Origin: JACNKV01 sp964388155
GTDB taxonomy: Bacteria; Fidelibacterota; Marinisomatia; Marinisomatales; JACNKV01
Length of the DNA: 32,481 nucleotides
Assembly: GCA_964388155.1 (NCBI GenBank)
Contig: CAYLYH010000027.1
Coordinates: forward strand, 1-32,481
Reading direction: 5' to 3'
Below the pieces are notes generated by a model. The model made no database searches and was not told the origin of the DNA. It was given only the letters and a program-made list of their open reading frames with translations. Shown piece by piece: positions 1-7,631 of this stretch. Numbering within the stretch: position 1 is the first letter of the stretch; every line of letters starts with the position of its first letter. The translations under genes were made by a program, and so were the position numbers.

Positions 1-359
1 GTCTTTAATCGTTCTTCAAGCATTTCATTTTCGATTTTATCATCATTATACCGCCGTTCCATTTCTTCTGTATCCCATTTCATAAATAAATCAAATCTAT
101 GATTTGTTAGGGACTCTAGAAGAATTCTCAACTTAGAAGTTTCTAAACCCCTAATAGTCCTCGGAATATCTTCAAAATATTGTTCGATTAAAATATTTTT
201 ATCAATGAATTTAATTTCCCATTTATCCAATCCATTTTTTCCATTTTCTATCCCTTTGATTAAGACTTTGGTTAATGCTGAAGATAAATCATAACCATCC
301 ATATTTCCCATTTTTTCCTTAAAATCAATTAACCAATAGTGCGTATTTTCATCTTTCAT
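1..359 (-). CDS. Hypothetical protein, C-terminus beyond the left edge
   Basis: An open frame of 119 codons starts with ATG at 359 and reads without a stop to base 1, so the C-terminus lies outside the window. The product begins MKDENTHYWLIDFKEKMGN and is charged and soluble-looking, with no signal peptide or membrane segment. The visible end (residues about 96-119) is rich in Glu, Arg and Lys and may start a coiled coil. Its start codon overlaps the stop of the upstream 40-residue membrane protein gene in an ATGA, which implies translational coupling and membership of the operon that extends up to 2111. I do not recognise the family and assign no function. Confidence 0.7.
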   Translation of the reverse strand, partial: MKDENTHYWLIDFKEKMGNMDGYDLSSALTKVLIKGIENGKNGLDKWEIKFIDKNILIEQYFEDIPRTIRGLETSKLRILLESLTNHRFDLFMKWDTEEMERRYNDDKIENEMLEERLK

Positions 360-478
360 TTTCGTTTATCCTTCCACATTTTTTTAACACCAAACACCAG
401 TAGCAAGACTAATACAGCAATTACCAGTCCAGCTAAGCCAATGACTTTTAACAATTCTACGGGGTCTATGTAAAACAT
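356..478 (-). CDS. Small single-pass membrane protein (40 aa)
   Basis: This is a 40-codon ORF, ATG at 478 and TGA at 358-356. The product starts MFYIDPVELLKVIGLAG, has one hydrophobic helix at about residues 10-30, and ends in a basic tail (KKMWKDKRK), as expected for an N-out/C-in or C-tail-anchored single-pass peptide. Its start lies 5 bases after the stop of the DUF697-like gene, and its stop overlaps the start of the next gene by 4 bases, so it is boxed in by coupled neighbours on both sides. That spacing, more than its length, argues that it is real. The function is unknown; a subunit or regulator of the neighbouring membrane protein is only an inference. Confidence 0.65.
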   Translation of the reverse strand: MFYIDPVELLKVIGLAGLVIAVLVLLLVFGVKKMWKDKRK

Positions 479-483
479 TTCGG

Positions 484-1590
484 TTACCTCTGTGTTTCGT
501 TGCCGTTGTCATTGTTTTTCTTCCAAAAAGTCACTTTTTCTTTCCAATTTTGTTTCTTGTTTGTTTTTTCTAATCCGACTTCGTTTGCTTCACTTTTCTC
601 AAAATACCCTTTCAAATGCCCCCAGGCTATTTTCCACGGTTTGGACATATTTGGTAAAACATCCTGGGTGAATATTTCTTTGACGTACACCAGAAAATCC
701 ACGGTGGTTTTACGGTAATTATCAATCTGTTCTTCGGTATTCCAGCTTGAATACGTCCGGCACCGCTGGATGGTGGCTTTTCCTACAGCCGTCGTTAACA
801 CACCCGCACCAGTTCCCTGCATGATGTCGTCTATGGTTTTATCCAAAAACGGCACACTTGCCATCACCCTTTGTGTAAAGCGTTCTGCATAGTTTAAGAT
901 ATTTACCGTGGCTACGATTTTGACGACATCCCTGAATACATGGTAAGTTTGTACCGGTCCGGGACGCTGATTATACAATTTTACAAGATCGAAAAACATC
1001 GCACCGTTTCGGTAAATCACCAGATAAATATCTGCAGCTTTAAATGGTAACAGCATCACTCCGACCATCGTATCACGCACCGTATTTCTCACAATGATTT
1101 CTGCTTGATTGTCTAGCTCAGATAAAACCGGTTTGATGATTTCAGAATCAATGGTGTTAATCTTTGTTTTAAGGCTGGTTATATCTCCGGATGAGTCAAA
1201 ATATTTACCTGCGGTGTAATACTTAGTTAAGGTCTTTTTATATTCAGCAGAGATATGGTTATTAGTCTTCAGACCCTTTACGACGGTTTTTAAATATTGA
1301 AGCTGGGCTTTCAGATATTGAGTGTTCTCTTTATTTTCATACTTAGCAGGATCGGGCGCTGTCGGGGCACTTGGAAATTCGTTTAGTAAACAATAAATTT
1401 TCCATACACCCCACAGCACTGACCCAACGCCGATACCTCCCACAACCCATGCCAAAATCGGATGAATTGCAGACAAGGTTTGTAACGCCCGAATGATTTC
1501 AATAAATACAACAAATAACAATAATCCTGCAAAAACAATAAATGCTCTTTTTAGAATTTTCCAGCCTAATGTTAATTGTTTTGTAAACAT
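484..1590 (-). CDS. YcjF/DUF697-like inner-membrane protein
   Basis: The product has 368 residues. Two hydrophobic helices lie near the N-terminus (about residues 15-35 and 43-65), followed by a charged helical stretch (about 80-160). The C-terminal half resembles the YcjF/UPF0283 (DUF697) family: the pattern DIYLVIYRNGAMFFDLVKLY recalls the family's aromatic 'WRN...LY' stretch, and QGTGAGVLTTAVG at about 256-268 corresponds to the conserved 'QGxGAGLLTARLG' segment. YcjF-type proteins usually sit beside the P-loop GTPase-like protein YcjX, which is not in this window. The start is 3 bases after the preceding stop, so it belongs to the operon of small membrane proteins. The family call is fairly firm; the cellular role of DUF697 proteins is poorly known, with envelope stress suggested for the E. 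coli pair. Confidence 0.82.
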   Translation of the reverse strand: MFTKQLTLGWKILKRAFIVFAGLLLFVVFIEIIRALQTLSAIHPILAWVVGGIGVGSVLWGVWKIYCLLNEFPSAPTAPDPAKYENKENTQYLKAQLQYLKTVVKGLKTNNHISAEYKKTLTKYYTAGKYFDSSGDITSLKTKINTIDSEIIKPVLSELDNQAEIIVRNTVRDTMVGVMLLPFKAADIYLVIYRNGAMFFDLVKLYNQRPGPVQTYHVFRDVVKIVATVNILNYAERFTQRVMASVPFLDKTIDDIMQGTGAGVLTTAVGKATIQRCRTYSSWNTEEQIDNYRKTTVDFLVYVKEIFTQDVLPNMSKPWKIAWGHLKGYFEKSEANEVGLEKTNKKQNWKEKVTFWKKNNDNGNETQR

Positions 1591-1593
1591 AGA

Positions 1594-1905
1594 TTATTTC
1601 TGCTGATTATATTGGGTCTCGTCGATAAATTTTATTCTTAATCCATCGAAAGTTATTCGTTTCCAGGTAACTGATTTCCTTCTCAAAAATATATAAAGGG
1701 TAAACAATAAGCAAAATGTAGATGCCGACAAAAGCGTCGCTGCACCTGTCACCGGAAAAATGCTAAAAGCAACAGCAGTAAATAATATATCTGACGCCAA
1801 ATGATGTCCAAACACAAATGGTTTAATCTTCTCCGGTAATTTTTCTACTAAAATCACGACAGCAAAAAATGACATCAATCCGATAATGAGTCCTGTTTCA
1901 ATCAT
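1594..1905 (-). CDS. Small membrane protein, unknown family
   Basis: The frame is open from 1935, but the best start is ATG at 1905 (MIETGLIIGLMSFFAVV), because it overlaps the TGA of the zinc-ribbon gene in an ATGA, the coupling used elsewhere in this operon. That gives 103 residues. Three hydrophobic segments are visible, at about residues 3-20, 32-52 and 53-74, followed by a basic, soluble C-terminal tail of about 30 residues. The compact layout recalls small phage or plasmid membrane proteins, but I cannot name a family. It is followed after 3 bases by the YcjF-like membrane protein, so the two may work together at the membrane. Confidence 0.6.
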   Translation of the reverse strand: MIETGLIIGLMSFFAVVILVEKLPEKIKPFVFGHHLASDILFTAVAFSIFPVTGAATLLSASTFCLLFTLYIFLRRKSVTWKRITFDGLRIKFIDETQYNQQK

Positions 1906-2111
1906 GGACGTTTTTTTCCGATAGTATGCCCACACCGCCTACAATACTTTGCAAACGGGTCTGTAATTTCAAGCCCGCAGCTTTGGCAGTGGCTATATAA
2001 CCGCTGACCGCAGCGTGAGCAGAATTCGTCTGTGAGTGTCGGATCCTTTGGCTTAAAATACCCGCAATCGGGGCAGATGCGATAAACGTGATGTGTTTTT
2101 GCTTTTTTCAC
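1902..2111 (-). CDS. Double zinc-ribbon protein (69 aa)
   Basis: The start codon is GTG at 2111; an ATG six bases upstream is in another frame. The 69-residue product carries two consecutive treble-clef-like zinc ribbons: CPDC (13-16) with CSRC (32-35), and CQSC (43-46) with CRRC (57-60), eight cysteines in CxxC pairs. This matches the double zinc ribbon (DZR) class of small metal-binding modules, used for protein-protein or nucleic-acid contacts. No Shine-Dalgarno is obvious. It appears to be the first gene of the five-gene operon running down to the left edge, and its stop overlaps the next start by 4 bases. The zinc binding is well supported; the partner is unknown. Confidence 0.7.
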   Translation of the reverse strand: MKKAKTHHVYRICPDCGYFKPKDPTLTDEFCSRCGQRLYSHCQSCGLEITDPFAKYCRRCGHTIGKKRP

Positions 2112-2161
2112 AATACATAAGATAATATCCGAGAGTTACAAATAAGCAGGTTTTTGAAAAA

Positions 2162-2220
2162 GAGTTGATGGGTAAATGGGTAGACGGGTAAATGAGTAGA
2201 TGGGTAAATGGGTAGATGGG
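2162..2220. repeat. Octamer tandem array, GGGTAAAT/GGGTAGAT type
   Basis: Seven consecutive octamers are in exact 8-base phase: gagttgat, gggtaaat, gggtagac, gggtaaat, gagtagat, gggtaaat, gggtagat, then ggg. The array lies between the VapC-like gene and the zinc-ribbon gene and is followed by gagaccgg (2228-2235). The same octamers and the same gagaccgg motif recur around 2998-3095. Confidence 0.85.
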
Positions 2221-2279
2221 AAATACGGAGACCGGCAACTTTCCCGCCGAAAGCGGACAGGCAACTTTGGACTATTCTA

Positions 2280-2678
2280 CTACCAGATTGTATTCACCTT
2301 TTTAGAAGTACGAATCGTGTTGTCTGCTGTGATGAGCGGCACATCCAGATATAACGAAGTTGCAGATATGAGTCGATCGGCGGGATCAGCATTGACCTTC
2401 CTTAAAAGGTTAACAGACAAATCAGCAATTTCAGAAACGATTGGTTGAAAGATATAATTCTTTGTCCATTGAATCAATTCGATAAATTCCAAATAAGTCG
2501 AATCTATGATAAGACGTTCTTTATCCATGAGCATCGCTATTTCCCATAATGAGATATCACAAACAATAATGCCGTCAGAGAGGTGTGCCTGGTCAAAATA
2601 TCTTCGTGCATTCTTGTTGAGTTTTTCCGGTGATAAAGCATCCCATATAATAATATGCGTATCCGCAACAACTCTCAT
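2280..2678 (-). CDS. vapC: PIN-domain toxin, VapC family
   Basis: This is a probable ribonuclease toxin of a type II toxin-antitoxin pair. The frame opens at 2693, but ATG at 2678 (MRVVADTHIIIWDALS) overlaps the antitoxin's TGA in an ATGA and places the first catalytic Asp in DTH at the N-terminus, as usual for PIN domains. The product is 132 residues. Visible PIN acidic motifs are the N-terminal ADTH, the central SLWEIAML (Glu), the DPADRLISATSL segment carrying the third acidic cluster, and the later ITADN. VapC toxins cleave structured RNAs, often tRNA or rRNA, using Mg2+ held by these carboxylates. No truncation is apparent, so it is probably functional. Confidence 0.9.
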   Translation of the reverse strand: MRVVADTHIIIWDALSPEKLNKNARRYFDQAHLSDGIIVCDISLWEIAMLMDKERLIIDSTYLEFIELIQWTKNYIFQPIVSEIADLSVNLLRKVNADPADRLISATSLYLDVPLITADNTIRTSKKVNTIW

Positions 2679-2905
2679 TTCTCTGAATTCCATTCTTCAT
2701 TGAATGGCTTAACAATATCATGAATTTTCGCGGTTTTACTTATTTCGGTTAACTTATACTCCGCAACCATTTTCGGGTAGGCAGGCGGCACCAACTTTGC
2801 TACTTCCTTTCCCCTGGATGTAATGGTGAGCGACAGTCCATTTTCAATGGCTTTTAAAACTTTCATTAGATTTGCTCTTAAATCACTGACTGCAATAGTC
2901 TGCAT
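2675..2905 (-). CDS. Antitoxin, Phd/YefM family
   Basis: This 76-residue protein starts MQTIAVSDLRANLMKVLKAI, the typical Phd/YefM N-terminal DNA-binding fold, with a second strand pattern SLTITSRGKEVAKLVP that matches the family's 'vxitrrGkpvAvLvp'. The C-terminal part (about 50-76) is the expected toxin-neutralising tail. It lies immediately upstream of the VapC-like toxin gene and overlaps it by 4 bases, the standard antitoxin-first order. A perfect inverted repeat 15 bases upstream of its start is a likely operator for autorepression by the antitoxin or the complex. Confidence 0.9.
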   Translation of the reverse strand: MQTIAVSDLRANLMKVLKAIENGLSLTITSRGKEVAKLVPPAYPKMVAEYKLTEISKTAKIHDIVKPFNEEWNSEK

Positions 2906-2919
2906 GAGATGATTACCCC

Positions 2920-2958
2920 TTCTATTGTACGGTTGTAATGTACAATAGAATTATTATA
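2920..2958 (-). promoter_or_regulatory. Promoter and operator of the toxin-antitoxin pair
   Basis: A perfect inverted repeat, TTCTATTGTAC at 2920-2930 and GTACAATAGAA at 2940-2950, has a 9-base spacer. On the minus strand a TATAAT box (2953-2958) lies just upstream of it, so the palindrome would cover the transcription start, the usual place for a Phd-type operator. No convincing -35 box is seen. The operator role is inferred from symmetry and position. Confidence 0.7.
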
Positions 2959-2997
2959 TCCATCAATACACAATCTGAGGATTAGAAAATAGTAGAT

Positions 2998-3095
2998 GGG
3001 TAAATGGGTAAAAAAGTTGAAGTTGGAGCGCAGTGCCTGCCCGACAAAGAATGCAGGCGGGGAGTTGATGGGTAAAAGGTAAATGCAGAGACCGG
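2998..3095. repeat. Composite spacer repeat (octamers plus hairpin element)
   Basis: Octamers gggtaaat and gggtaaaa (2998-3013) are followed by the 30-base hairpin element (3035-3064), then gagttgat and gggtaaaa (3062-3077) and gagaccgg (3088-3095). The last parts repeat the arrangement at 2162-2235, suggesting a dispersed composite element. Confidence 0.65.
3035..3064 (+). repeat. 30-base hairpin element, copy 1
   Basis: The arms GCCTGC (3035-3040) and GCAGGC (3053-3058) can form a hairpin. All 30 bases are repeated as an exact reverse complement at 7576-7605. It lies in a gene-free spacer, like a REP-type element. Confidence 0.75.
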
Positions 3096-3126
3096 AGCCC
3101 AGACATTATCAATTATCCGTTTTCCC

Positions 3127-3154
3127 TTTTACATTTTACGTTTTACATTTTCCC
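3127..3154. repeat. Heptamer tandem array, TTTTACA type
   Basis: Four units are in 7-base phase: ttttaca, ttttacg, ttttaca, ttttccc. The array lies just downstream of the 1102-residue regulator gene. A short cccgt/acggg hairpin follows (3154-3170) without a T-run on either side. Confidence 0.6.
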
Positions 3155-3192
3155 CCGTAAAAATCACGGGATTTCCGCTTCGCTACAACATT

Positions 3193-6100
3193 TTACATAA
3201 GATTGTCTAATACGTCTTCTTTCATCTGGAAAAAGGTTGCACGGTAAGGTTCTATCCATAAACCGCCCAACGTATCTGCCACAGGACCATGATACAAATC
3301 CTTGGCAATTTCGAAATGCGAATTCGCCTCTTCCGTCCGACCGGATTTCTTTAATTCCATACCACGTTTATATGCTCTTTCGAAATGTTCTATGTCCAAA
3401 CGGAAGTTCTCCGATTCCCAGTTTATGCCGATATGGTCGTTCGTCTCAATGATAAAATCCTCTTTGCAATCTTTGAACAAGTTCCGCAATCTTGTCAACG
3501 TGACATTCTTATATTTCATTGTCTGTGATTGCGTATCAGAATCCGAAGGCCATACATCCCGAAGTAAATCCTCTTTCAACACAGATGTTCTATATTTATA
3601 CCCATTCAAGATGAGATACGCCAATACCTCAAGCACTTTCCGGGATGTCCAGTCTTTGCCGGTTAAACGCTTCCCGTTAATTGTTAATTCCATTTTTCCC
3701 AGCAGATTAATCACTATCGGAGTCCCATCTGTTAATCCGATTTGCGACTCATCTTCAATTTGAATATCCCACACAGACAAGGTTTGTTCCAGCCATGGAT
3801 AATCATTTTCCACCACAAACTCACTACTGAAGGGTATGTCATCGTGAATGGCACGCGCCCATGCATACATCAATCCGGCAAACCCATCCTTTCCGTATGT
3901 ATTTTTCGGTGGAAATTGTTTGTGTTTCCCTGCGATAATAACATCCAAACAATCGGAGATAAATTGATACCGTTTCACTGCTTTATTGTTGGTGTCAGCT
4001 TTTTCAGCTAAAAAGCGATACAGCCGATGATATTCATGTAGAAACTTTCCGATAAAGGCTTCTTCCATGTTCCTCACCTGTGCCATCATTGCACGATGTT
4101 TTCCGTTTAACGCCGACTTCAATATTTTAACGATGGGCAATAATATTAAGTGCTGAGGTTGATCCGGACGCTCCCATTTTTCGAGGATAACAGATAACAT
4201 TTCTTTTTCTGCGTTATCCCCAAGACTAAAAGCAAATTCGAAATACTTCCGCGGTAAAAACCCATCCACATTTTGTTTCTTTAGTCCAGCGATTGTCTCT
4301 TGGAAATCGGCTAATGCTTTTTGCGGTTCCTTTTTCACACGAGTACATGAAAGGAACGCTTCGGCATTAAGTCTATCTACATCATTCCCGTTTTCGGTGC
4401 AGTCCATAATGATAGATTTCAAATCAGAAATACCTTGTTTTTCATTTCCGTCTCTTAGTTCGTGCAGGGCAAGTTTCACTCTGGCTTCCATATTTGGCGT
4501 AGGGTAGTCTTTAATCCAGCTGCGAAGCTTCGTGAATGTGTCCTTTTCTTTTGTCCCGCATCCGATATTGACATACGCCTGCGCCAAGCCGGTCAGCGCG
4601 GAATCTCTGTTATAGGCAATGCCCGTTTTTTCCATGATGGCGAGCGCCTGTTCCATGTGCTGAATGGCAGGAACATAGTTTTCGCCGTTCAAATATCCGA
4701 GTGCCAACAAATAATGTGCCTGAAACTGAATGTTTGTATCAAAAAGATCAATACCGTACTGGAGGAGTTCCTTCCCGACGGTTTCTAATTTTTCAAACTC
4801 TGTCATTCGTATGTAATAAGAACAAAGCGCGATATTAAAATAAGCTGCTTGCTGCTGATCGCCACGTGACTTCGCTAAGGTGATTCCGTCCTGGATAAAT
4901 GGCTCCGTATCAATCTCCATCGGTATATTCGTATTTAAATTAGCGACCGTAGCACGATACAGCAGCTCCCACTCCGGTTTTTTGAGGGCATACTCTTTCA
5001 AAATTGCAACCGTTTCATGCACTTTATCTAAATTCCATTGATTTGCGTACACCAGCGCTAATCGATAATTGAGACGGACAAAACCATCCTCCGGCAAGTT
5101 TTCTAGTGACAATCCTTCGAGAAAGATTGATTCCGCATCGTTAATTTTTCCGCCGGCTAAAGCAAAGTATCCTAGATAATTATTAATTTTCCACGATTCT
5201 TCAGATTCTGGGTGTGTTTTCAATTTCTCAAGGATTGTTTTGGCTGTCTCCATCTGGTTCAAAGAAGCATAATTCACAGAAGCCCTAACGCCTGTTTCAA
5301 GGTGAGAATACTTTGGATCTAATTTTGAGAGAACTTCATTGGCAGAAAAGTAAAACCCCGATTGCTCCAATTCGCTTACGTAGTCCAACAAAGTATCACG
5401 TTCTGATTTTGACCAAGCATTCTGCATGAGCAAATACGCCGACTTTTCACCAAGGGAGAGAAGTACACCGGATGTTAATATCTTTTGATAAATCTCCAAT
5501 CTTTTGTCCTTTGTCTTAGACTGAACCCATTCTTTAAGGACAGGATGAACCACTCTATATATCCTCTGCTTATCTTTTAAAACCCATTGATTTTCTGTCA
5601 AACTTCGGAGTGCTTTCTGGCAAGATTTTCCTAGAATCTTCTTCAATTCACTTTGCTTCCATCCTGAATAGGAATGGGCTATAGCCGTCATCACTTTCTG
5701 CTCATCTGAACTTAGCTTTGCGTAACGATATTTACTTCGAATTGCCTCTACTAAATCTTTGGGAAATTCCATGTTCATAAACATATCCATCGGTGCAGCG
5801 TACGTCGCAGACAGCAGCCCTTTATCGATGCATATATTTACCAACAGCGATACACGATACGGATGCATTTCTGTGATGGATGAAAACCATGTGTATAAAT
5901 CCGGATGTTCAAGTATCCAATCCGGATGTAGTAAGTTCGTAAAATAGTTTTGGAATTCTTCATCATTAAAATTGGATATTTTTAGTGGTGTCTCTGATTC
6001 AAATCCCGGGCGTCCGCACAGAACTAAGAACAACCTGGAACCGGGGATTTTATAAAAAACTTTTCGTAGTAGATTTAATGATTCTTTCGACAGTAAATGT

Positions 6101-6501
6101 GCATCATCGATGACAAGAATTAATACATCTTTTTGAGGAGATTTTAAACCAACCAACAGTTTATAAAGGTAAGTAGCTGCGTATTTTTCGTATGTCTCTA
6201 TCTCATTTAATTGGATTCCCTGAGTCTTGGCTTCATCGGTCACAGATTCAAGCACATTTAACGTTTCAGAGCCAGGTATCTGAAGATATTGAGAGAAAAT
6301 CCCATTGTATTTAAGAAACGGATTGATTTGATTTAAGAATACACTCTTTCCGGTACCGGCATCGCCGATAATTTCTGCGTAATAAGTACATTGGTTTGTT
6401 AAAGAAAAATTCAGTCTTTCAAATAATTCATGCAACAATTGCTGACGAATGACGTTTGGAAACACTGAAATCGTTCTATTGTATCCCTTATGATCGTCCA
6501 T
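3193..6501 (-). CDS. ATPase-TPR regulator with C-terminal OmpR-type winged helix and partial BTAD
   Basis: This 1102-residue protein has an N-terminal STAND/AAA-type ATPase with Walker A GDAGTGKS (46-53) and Walker B LILVIDDAH (127-135), followed by LCGRPGFE, a sensor-like segment. A winged-helix-like region follows at about 250-330. Residues 360-800 are helical tetratricopeptide-like repeats. The C-terminus, from about residue 930, is an OmpR/SARP-type DNA-binding winged helix (LLGKMELTINGKRL ... DLLRDVWP), followed by the beginning of a bacterial transcriptional activator domain that stops after WIEPYRATFF, so only the first helices are present. Classic SARPs have the DNA-binding part at the N-terminus; here the order is reversed, as in MalT-like regulators. 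It is probably a ligand- or partner-sensing activator; its target genes are unknown. It is preceded by the lipid kinase gene with a 71-base gap. Confidence 0.85.
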   Translation of the reverse strand: MDDHKGYNRTISVFPNVIRQQLLHELFERLNFSLTNQCTYYAEIIGDAGTGKSVFLNQINPFLKYNGIFSQYLQIPGSETLNVLESVTDEAKTQGIQLNEIETYEKYAATYLYKLLVGLKSPQKDVLILVIDDAHLLSKESLNLLRKVFYKIPGSRLFLVLCGRPGFESETPLKISNFNDEEFQNYFTNLLHPDWILEHPDLYTWFSSITEMHPYRVSLLVNICIDKGLLSATYAAPMDMFMNMEFPKDLVEAIRSKYRYAKLSSDEQKVMTAIAHSYSGWKQSELKKILGKSCQKALRSLTENQWVLKDKQRIYRVVHPVLKEWVQSKTKDKRLEIYQKILTSGVLLSLGEKSAYLLMQNAWSKSERDTLLDYVSELEQSGFYFSANEVLSKLDPKYSHLETGVRASVNYASLNQMETAKTILEKLKTHPESEESWKINNYLGYFALAGGKINDAESIFLEGLSLENLPEDGFVRLNYRLALVYANQWNLDKVHETVAILKEYALKKPEWELLYRATVANLNTNIPMEIDTEPFIQDGITLAKSRGDQQQAAYFNIALCSYYIRMTEFEKLETVGKELLQYGIDLFDTNIQFQAHYLLALGYLNGENYVPAIQHMEQALAIMEKTGIAYNRDSALTGLAQAYVNIGCGTKEKDTFTKLRSWIKDYPTPNMEARVKLALHELRDGNEKQGISDLKSIIMDCTENGNDVDRLNAEAFLSCTRVKKEPQKALADFQETIAGLKKQNVDGFLPRKYFEFAFSLGDNAEKEMLSVILEKWERPDQPQHLILLPIVKILKSALNGKHRAMMAQVRNMEEAFIGKFLHEYHRLYRFLAEKADTNNKAVKRYQFISDCLDVIIAGKHKQFPPKNTYGKDGFAGLMYAWARAIHDDIPFSSEFVVENDYPWLEQTLSVWDIQIEDESQIGLTDGTPIVINLLGKMELTINGKRLTGKDWTSRKVLEVLAYLILNGYKYRTSVLKEDLLRDVWPSDSDTQSQTMKYKNVTLTRLRNLFKDCKEDFIIETNDHIGINWESENFRLDIEHFERAYKRGMELKKSGRTEEANSHFEIAKDLYHGPVADTLGGLWIEPYRATFFQMKEDVLDNLM

Positions 6502-6572
6502 TTAATCTATCCATTTATCCATTATACTATCTTCACCAAACCTCCGTCTTACCGCTCTTCCTTTTCTCCTTT

Positions 6573-7460
6573 TTACACCAACATTTCCACAGCATGTTTT
6601 ATCATCGTGACATGGATAGGGGTACTCCCAATCATTTCACCGTCGATATTCAGTTCATGCTGTTCCTGCGGAATGATAGAGAATTCTTTCACTTGTTTGT
6701 ACTCAACTGCCGCATCACCAATATGTGCACCGGAAAATACTTTCGGAAACATATTCAACAATTTCATCCGCCCTGCTTTATGCACGATGATTAAATCTAT
6801 GTATCCATCATCAATTTGTGCCAAAGGTGCCATTTTCATTCCCTTACCGGTATGAATAGTATTACATCCCATAATGAACCCGAAGTTTCCTACGATTCGA
6901 TTACCTTCGACAACCAATGTGGCCAATCGCTGGCGGTTTTTCATCACTTCGATAATTGATGCAATATTGTATCTTTGTCCGCCTAGCCATCGCATTTTTT
7001 CTGCAATGCGATTTATTTCTGTCGGCATTCCCCAGCCTACGATATTAAACGCATACAATGTTTCACCGTTCGCATCTACTTTCGCAACATCAACAGGTCT
7101 TTTTCTGCCGGTGATAATTCGTTTGACTGCAACAACTGGATCTAAACAATTGACATCCCGCATGAATGAATTTCCGGTCCCGCCGGTAATTAATCCTATC
7201 GGTAGCTTTCTCTCATCCGGACGAGATAACATTCCATTCACAACTTCGTGCATGGTTCCGTCTCCTCCAATCGCACAAAATCCGTCATATCCCGTAAAAT
7301 CAAACGAATATGCGATTTCTTTAGCATGACCGGCATACTCAGTTTCAAGAATGTTTAACTCAGCATTTACAGATTCAAATACCGGTTGGACTTTTTTTAA
7401 GATTGCTTTACCTGCTTTTGCTCCGCCCTGCGGATTAACTACTAGAATGTATCTTGCCAT
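6573..7460 (-). CDS. Diacylglycerol/lipid kinase family protein (YegS/DgkB-like)
   Basis: The 295-residue product belongs to the DAGK-catalytic family of soluble lipid kinases. Visible motifs are the N-terminal NPQGGAKAGK (9-18), the nucleotide-binding GGDGT (65-69) and TGGTGNSF (92-99), followed by a beta-rich C-terminal half. Such enzymes phosphorylate diacylglycerol or related lipids at the membrane with ATP and Mg2+; the exact substrate cannot be read from sequence. A good Shine-Dalgarno, GAGGT, lies 8 bases before the ATG. It precedes the regulator gene with a 71-base gap and no visible terminator, so the two may share a transcript. Confidence 0.9.
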   Translation of the reverse strand: MARYILVVNPQGGAKAGKAILKKVQPVFESVNAELNILETEYAGHAKEIAYSFDFTGYDGFCAIGGDGTMHEVVNGMLSRPDERKLPIGLITGGTGNSFMRDVNCLDPVVAVKRIITGRKRPVDVAKVDANGETLYAFNIVGWGMPTEINRIAEKMRWLGGQRYNIASIIEVMKNRQRLATLVVEGNRIVGNFGFIMGCNTIHTGKGMKMAPLAQIDDGYIDLIIVHKAGRMKLLNMFPKVFSGAHIGDAAVEYKQVKEFSIIPQEQHELNIDGEMIGSTPIHVTMIKHAVEMLV

Positions 7461-7575
7461 TTTATTACCTCATCGATTGTGTTAGACGTTGTGTGTTATG
7501 GGTTATGTGTTTGTTGCAAAAATTTTTGTTTTGTTTTCCTAATAATATTATTCGTAATCTAATAACTTTCCCTGT

Positions 7576-7622
7576 CTCCCCGCCTGCATTCTTTGTCGGG
7601 CAGGCCTGTCTGGTAGGCAGGC
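7576..7622 (-). repeat. 30-base hairpin element, copy 2, plus second hairpin
   Basis: Bases 7576-7605 are the exact reverse complement of 3035-3064. Directly after it gcctgtctggtaggcaggc offers a second stem (GCCTG with CAGGC), so two related hairpins stand side by side in the spacer between rlpA and the lipid kinase gene. Confidence 0.75.
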
Positions 7623-7631
7623 TGTCTCCTG

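Noticed and set aside
1594..2111. Prophage holin-like cassette
   Set aside because: The small membrane protein is phage-like only in size and layout; no phage structural, lysis or integrase gene accompanies it.
2053..2238. Minus-strand ORF of 61 codons overlapping the zinc-ribbon gene
   Set aside because: Its repeated Ile-Tyr-Pro/Thr-His phrases are only the translation of the octamer array, and it shadows the zinc-ribbon gene in another frame.
3154..3170. Short cccgt/acggg hairpin as terminator of the regulator gene
   Set aside because: Only five pairs and no T-run follows on either strand.
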